Of a DNA stretch of 64,000 bases, positions 60,716-64,000 are shown piece by piece. This DNA is from Lumnitzera littorea (lineage: Eukaryota > Streptophyta > Magnoliopsida > Myrtales > Combretaceae): assembly GCA_024138015.1 (NCBI GenBank), contig JAMXBB010000010.1:53004062-53068061 (forward strand). Direction: 5' to 3'. The notes under the pieces were generated by a model that was not told where the DNA came from, did no database searches, and worked only from the letters and a program-made list of their open reading frames with translations. The position numbers were made by a program, and so were the translations under genes. Each line of letters opens with the position of its first letter. Position 1 is the stretch's first letter.

Positions 60716-61780
60716 TTTTTTTTTTTGTAAAGAAAATATATTAATCATCTCAAGTCTTACAACAAAACATCCAAATCAAACAAACGGCAATATTAACCTA
60801 TGGTAGGGCAACTCCCTTGCCACCAAGATAAGACAACATTTTGGTCTTTGCTAAAGTCCTGAACAACAATTTCTAACAGACTTATTGGAAGGAAAGTAGA
60901 AAATTCATAATTAGATCCTAATTGCAGTCTCTCTTTAGCTAAAGCATCTACCATCCATCACTACCATATTGGCTTTACGTCTGATCTTGCAAAATGAAAT
61001 ATTTTTAAACTTACGGATCAAAGGTAAGCATTGGCGGTTGTTCGATAAGCTTTATGGTAATTGAATTATTAGATTCCACTATGACACTATTCTATCCTTT
61101 GTCATTAGCAAAACACAATGCATTTGAGATAGTTACAATCATTCCTTCTAAGGGTGACAAACTAATACCTTTAGACTACATACCCCTAAGAACTCTTCCC
61201 TTATGGTCATTGCACACCATCGCAATCGCTACATATATCCCCATCCAATCAATTGTAGCATCATAAATAATCTTGATGGTTCCCTCTGATGGCTTAATCC
61301 ATCTTTTATTCATCCCTCTATTACTACTTCCATCCCTTCTTTTTTGGTTTAGTCCACCACTCATGAGCTTCTTTCTGGACTAGGCTTACCTACGATTGAT
61401 CATTACTTGCTATTAGAAAAATTTGCTTGTTCCACTCCCTCTAATACCTCTAATCATAAAAGAAAATATGGACGCTCTTAGGCAATTTGCACTTATCTAT
61501 GGTATTTTCTTCATAGCAACCTTCTTTCATATCTACTCAATAAATTTAGTAGAGGTTACGTTATTTGACATATCGTTCTAAACCTCCTCTACAATCCTGT
61601 AATAATAGGACGTTCCATAAACAAGTGTTGTTGGGTCTTGATGTTGTCATGATAGTATATGCAACTCATGTTAACTTTGATTTCTCTTTGAAGGAGATTG
61701 TTTTAAGTAGGGAGTGCATTATGACAAATTCTCTAGACAAGACATTGAATTCATGGTAGAGTTGGAGTTTTCCATACCCA
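60716..61780 (-). pseudogene. LINE 3' end: zf-RVT trace, RNase H, poly(A)
   Basis: On the minus strand a zf-RVT-like patch (LPTKNNLLQR, C..YHDNIKTQQHLFME) lies at about 61,570-61,720. It is followed by an RNase H-like domain of the plant LINE type at 61,364-60,900 (RWIKPSEGTIKIIYDATID, VAIAMVCNDHKGRVLRGM, VIVESNNS). The tail is 11 T on the + strand (60716-60726), that is, poly(A) on the coding strand. Order and tail match the 3' end of a plant L1-type element, 5'-truncated as usual for target-primed reverse transcription. Multiple stops are present. Confidence 0.8.
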
Positions 61781-61799
61781 CTCTTAGCTACTCGTTTGT

Positions 61800-62520
61800 A
61801 ACCTCATTGATGGGTTCCAGGAGACCGATTAAGCAAGTATGAACTCCTATGTTGTCTACTTTGTCAGGTTTGCTTTGCTTTTCTGCTCTGTTTTGCCTTA
61901 CTTTGCTCTACTGCTCTATTGTTCTACTCACTCTACTCTGCGACTTTACTTAGCTTTGCTCTACTTTACTTGCTTTACTCACTTTACTATACTTTACTTT
62001 GTTATGCTTGGCTAGTTTAGGTTTGCTCCGCTAGGTTTGCTTACCCAAGATGGTAGAACTTTAGAATTACTTTCTTATGTTTTATTTACTAGATTTCCTT
62101 TGTATTTTATTTTATTTTATTTTGTGTTTACAAACTACCATTAAGGCATCTTTTACTTTATTTTATTTTAAAATTACCATTATATATAAATAGTCCATGT
62201 TTGTAAGGTTTTAGAGGACTTATTATACTTTTGACTTTTAAATGAAAATCCTTTTAGTATTTCTTTATGTAAGCTTTTCTATCCTGCTTTTATCAATACT
62301 TTTAGTAAAGATTGTGATGAGTCACTCTAATTTATACTTTATGTGTAATATTAAAGTAGAGATTAAGTTATGTAGTATGTATTCAATACGTCATATTCTC
62401 ATGGATGGCTTATGAATTTTCTAAACTCGATTCCATTTCTTTTTATTTTTTTGATACTTTGAAATATCTATCTTATTTATGATAATAAAACCTTATGATA
62501 ACTGAATTTTAAGACACATG
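61800..62520 (+). repeat. Probable 5' LTR of a retroelement leaving the window
   Basis: It lies upstream of a primer-site match at 62530 and has a strong TATA-like ATTATATATAAATAG at about 62,179-62,193, about 340 bp before the primer site. Its 5' part holds a low-complexity CTTTACT/TTTGCTCTACT tract (61,867-62,040). The left edge and the matching 3' LTR are not visible, so this is inferred. Confidence 0.45.
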
Positions 62521-62529
62521 ATATATTTT

Positions 62530-62541
62530 TGGTATCAAAGT
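62530..62541 (+). promoter_or_regulatory. Candidate primer binding site
   Basis: TGGTATCAAAGT, preceded by a T run, matches the initiator-Met primer site TGGTATCAGAGC at 10 of 12. Confidence 0.55.
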
Positions 62542-64000
62542 GAGGGTTCGGCAATAGGAGGGTTTGATTTATTTGTGTTGAGTTACCGAATTTCAATTCT
62601 TATGTTTGGTCGTAATTTGATGGTAGAAGAAAGTGGGGGTTCTCACTTTGGGAACATTATATTCACAGGGAGGAGTTTTAAATTATTTACACTCAATACG
62701 TGGACGAAAGGATCTAATTTATGAATCCCTACCTCTAGAGCTTTAACGGTGGCATGAACTTAGGGTTTGAAGTAGCGAGCCAATAGCTGTGAGAAATTTA
62801 AGGCGTTTTGTTTTGGGATTTCTTGAAATTTTACCTAGGTACTATTTATGTGGTGTAAGTTTGTTGATTTCTTGGGAATGGTTTTGTGGGTCTACTTGAA
62901 CCTGGCCTTGGAGTCACGTTTGTTTGCAAGCACTAAGCTATGAGTGTCGTTTGCAATTGTAGAAAAAGGGTAGGAGCTTGTGTGAGTTTCATGAGTGGAA
63001 TTACGGATGCAAGTTTGTGTTACTATTTTAGTGCGAAGCTGCAGTAGGCGGTGGTCATATTCGTGCGACTGTGTGTAGTTGCAGTAATAGTGGCGTTGGG
63101 GTGTTCCATTTTGGCATTCGTGTGGCTATCTTGGTGCCCCAAGGTGGTGTTTACCGTGAACGTGTTGGAGTGTTGCAACAGTAACAGTGTATGCCGTTAT
63201 GTCGTGGTCGTGTCAGTGACTTGTACACTATGCGTAATTGTAGAAAAGGAGTGCGGATGAGTGTGTGGTTGTAGCAGGGAAGCTCTGAGCTACTGCAATT
63301 AGAATTGCTGAGCTGTGTGTACATTGTGTGTGATTGTTGAGTTGCGTCTGTTAATTTTGGTCGATTGTAAGTCAGCACCGTGAGTGCTTCAAGTTTGTCT
63401 AAGTCGTCTAGTTTTGTAGCATCTGATGGTAGGTTGTCTTGTCTGTGGTGGCTAATGTCCGTCGTGCATGTCTTGAAGTTGGTCGAAAGTTAGTGCGATC
63501 TGAGCAGTTTATGGAAGTGTAGAGGCTTTTGTTGTGGAATTGAAGTGTTGAACTGAGCTGTGGTCTAGGGTCTAACTAGGTTGTTGTAGTGTGCCGAACT
63601 GCAGAAGAAGTGTTGAGCTCCTGTGGACTACTATCGGGCTGTCAAACTAGATGTCCGGGCTATTGTGTAAGAGGGTAAGCTGTTAATTGTTGAACTGAAT
63701 TACCCTAATTGCCGAGCTGAAGTAATTGAAGCACTAAACTGCTTCTTCCATGTGAAGGACTGAGCTGAAATTGAAGTGTTTGAGCTGATTTTTTCCCAAT
63801 TACCGAGCTAACTTGGTCGGCATAGTGGTTAGTGATAGTGCTGTCAGCAGTTCTTCTAAATGCCCAAGTTGCTTTGTGGAATTTTCGAGCTCCCTGTCGA
63901 GTGTGTATTTTCTGTTTGATTATTGCCGACCTGTCGTGAAGTACAGCTCTGCTTGCTATTGTATATGCTGAAGTGGGGAAGGATCTACCAGGCTCGTGTA
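62542..64000 (+). other. Element leader and GC-richer unassigned DNA
   Basis: It follows the candidate primer site. From about 62,900 the base composition becomes GC-richer and words such as GAGCTG, CCGAGCTGA and GTGTTGAGCT recur. Open frames at 63051-63260 (+) and 63151-63378 (-) overlap and show no domain. No Gag motif was found before the window ends. Confidence 0.35.

Overview
The window is nuclear DNA of a flowering plant, most likely a eudicot. It is AT-rich, made almost entirely of old transposable elements, and contains plant-specific gene relics (a SUVH-type histone methyltransferase and an UPF0496/BPS1-like membrane protein). No intact host gene, rRNA, tRNA or CRISPR array was recognised. 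Nearly every open frame is a decayed piece of reverse transcriptase, integrase, RNase H, protease or Gag. The setting is that of gene-poor, possibly pericentromeric, chromatin.

Layout. 1-2096: 3' half of a Ty1/copia element (+ strand) with its 3' LTR; its single frame is broken only by stop codons. 3065-7210: a Mutator-like DNA transposon with long terminal inverted repeats and palindromic subterminal repeats, carrying a truncated LTR element. 10061-27228: a Russian-doll nest. An internally deleted Ty3/gypsy element (A0, - strand) has a second gypsy element (A1, - strand) inside its LTR. A1 carries one long solo LTR (S1) inside its 3' LTR and another LTR of its own family (S2) between gag and pol. 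S2 is itself split by a long 'TGTCACGCCCC' solo LTR (S3). 30111-38560: a related gypsy element on the + strand (A2), with an A1-type solo LTR (S4) between protease and RT and a 'TGTTGG' solo LTR in its 3' LTR. 38850-41595: a second, older copy of the S3 LTR. 44033-52609: a Tat-lineage gypsy element (- strand) with a perfect TTATT target-site duplication.

The most unusual region lies inside the Tat element. Where integrase should be (about 45.1-48.3 kb) there is host-like DNA: a broken SUVH gene fragment (SRA, pre-SET, SET and post-SET) in the same orientation as the element, and a possible promoter plus exon on the other strand. This suggests gene capture or a nested gene-carrying insertion.

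52974-58187: three small non-autonomous DNA elements (MITEs), one with a perfect 9-bp duplication, around an UPF0496-like pseudogene. 58285-60080: a second 'TGTAGG' solo LTR with a GAATT duplication. 60716-61780: the 3' end of a LINE with an RNase H domain and poly(A) tail (- strand). 61800-64000: the probable 5' LTR, primer binding site and start of another retroelement that runs off the window.

All boundaries come from reading direct repeats, inverted repeats and target-site duplications by eye. Edges given as 'about' may be off by tens of bases.
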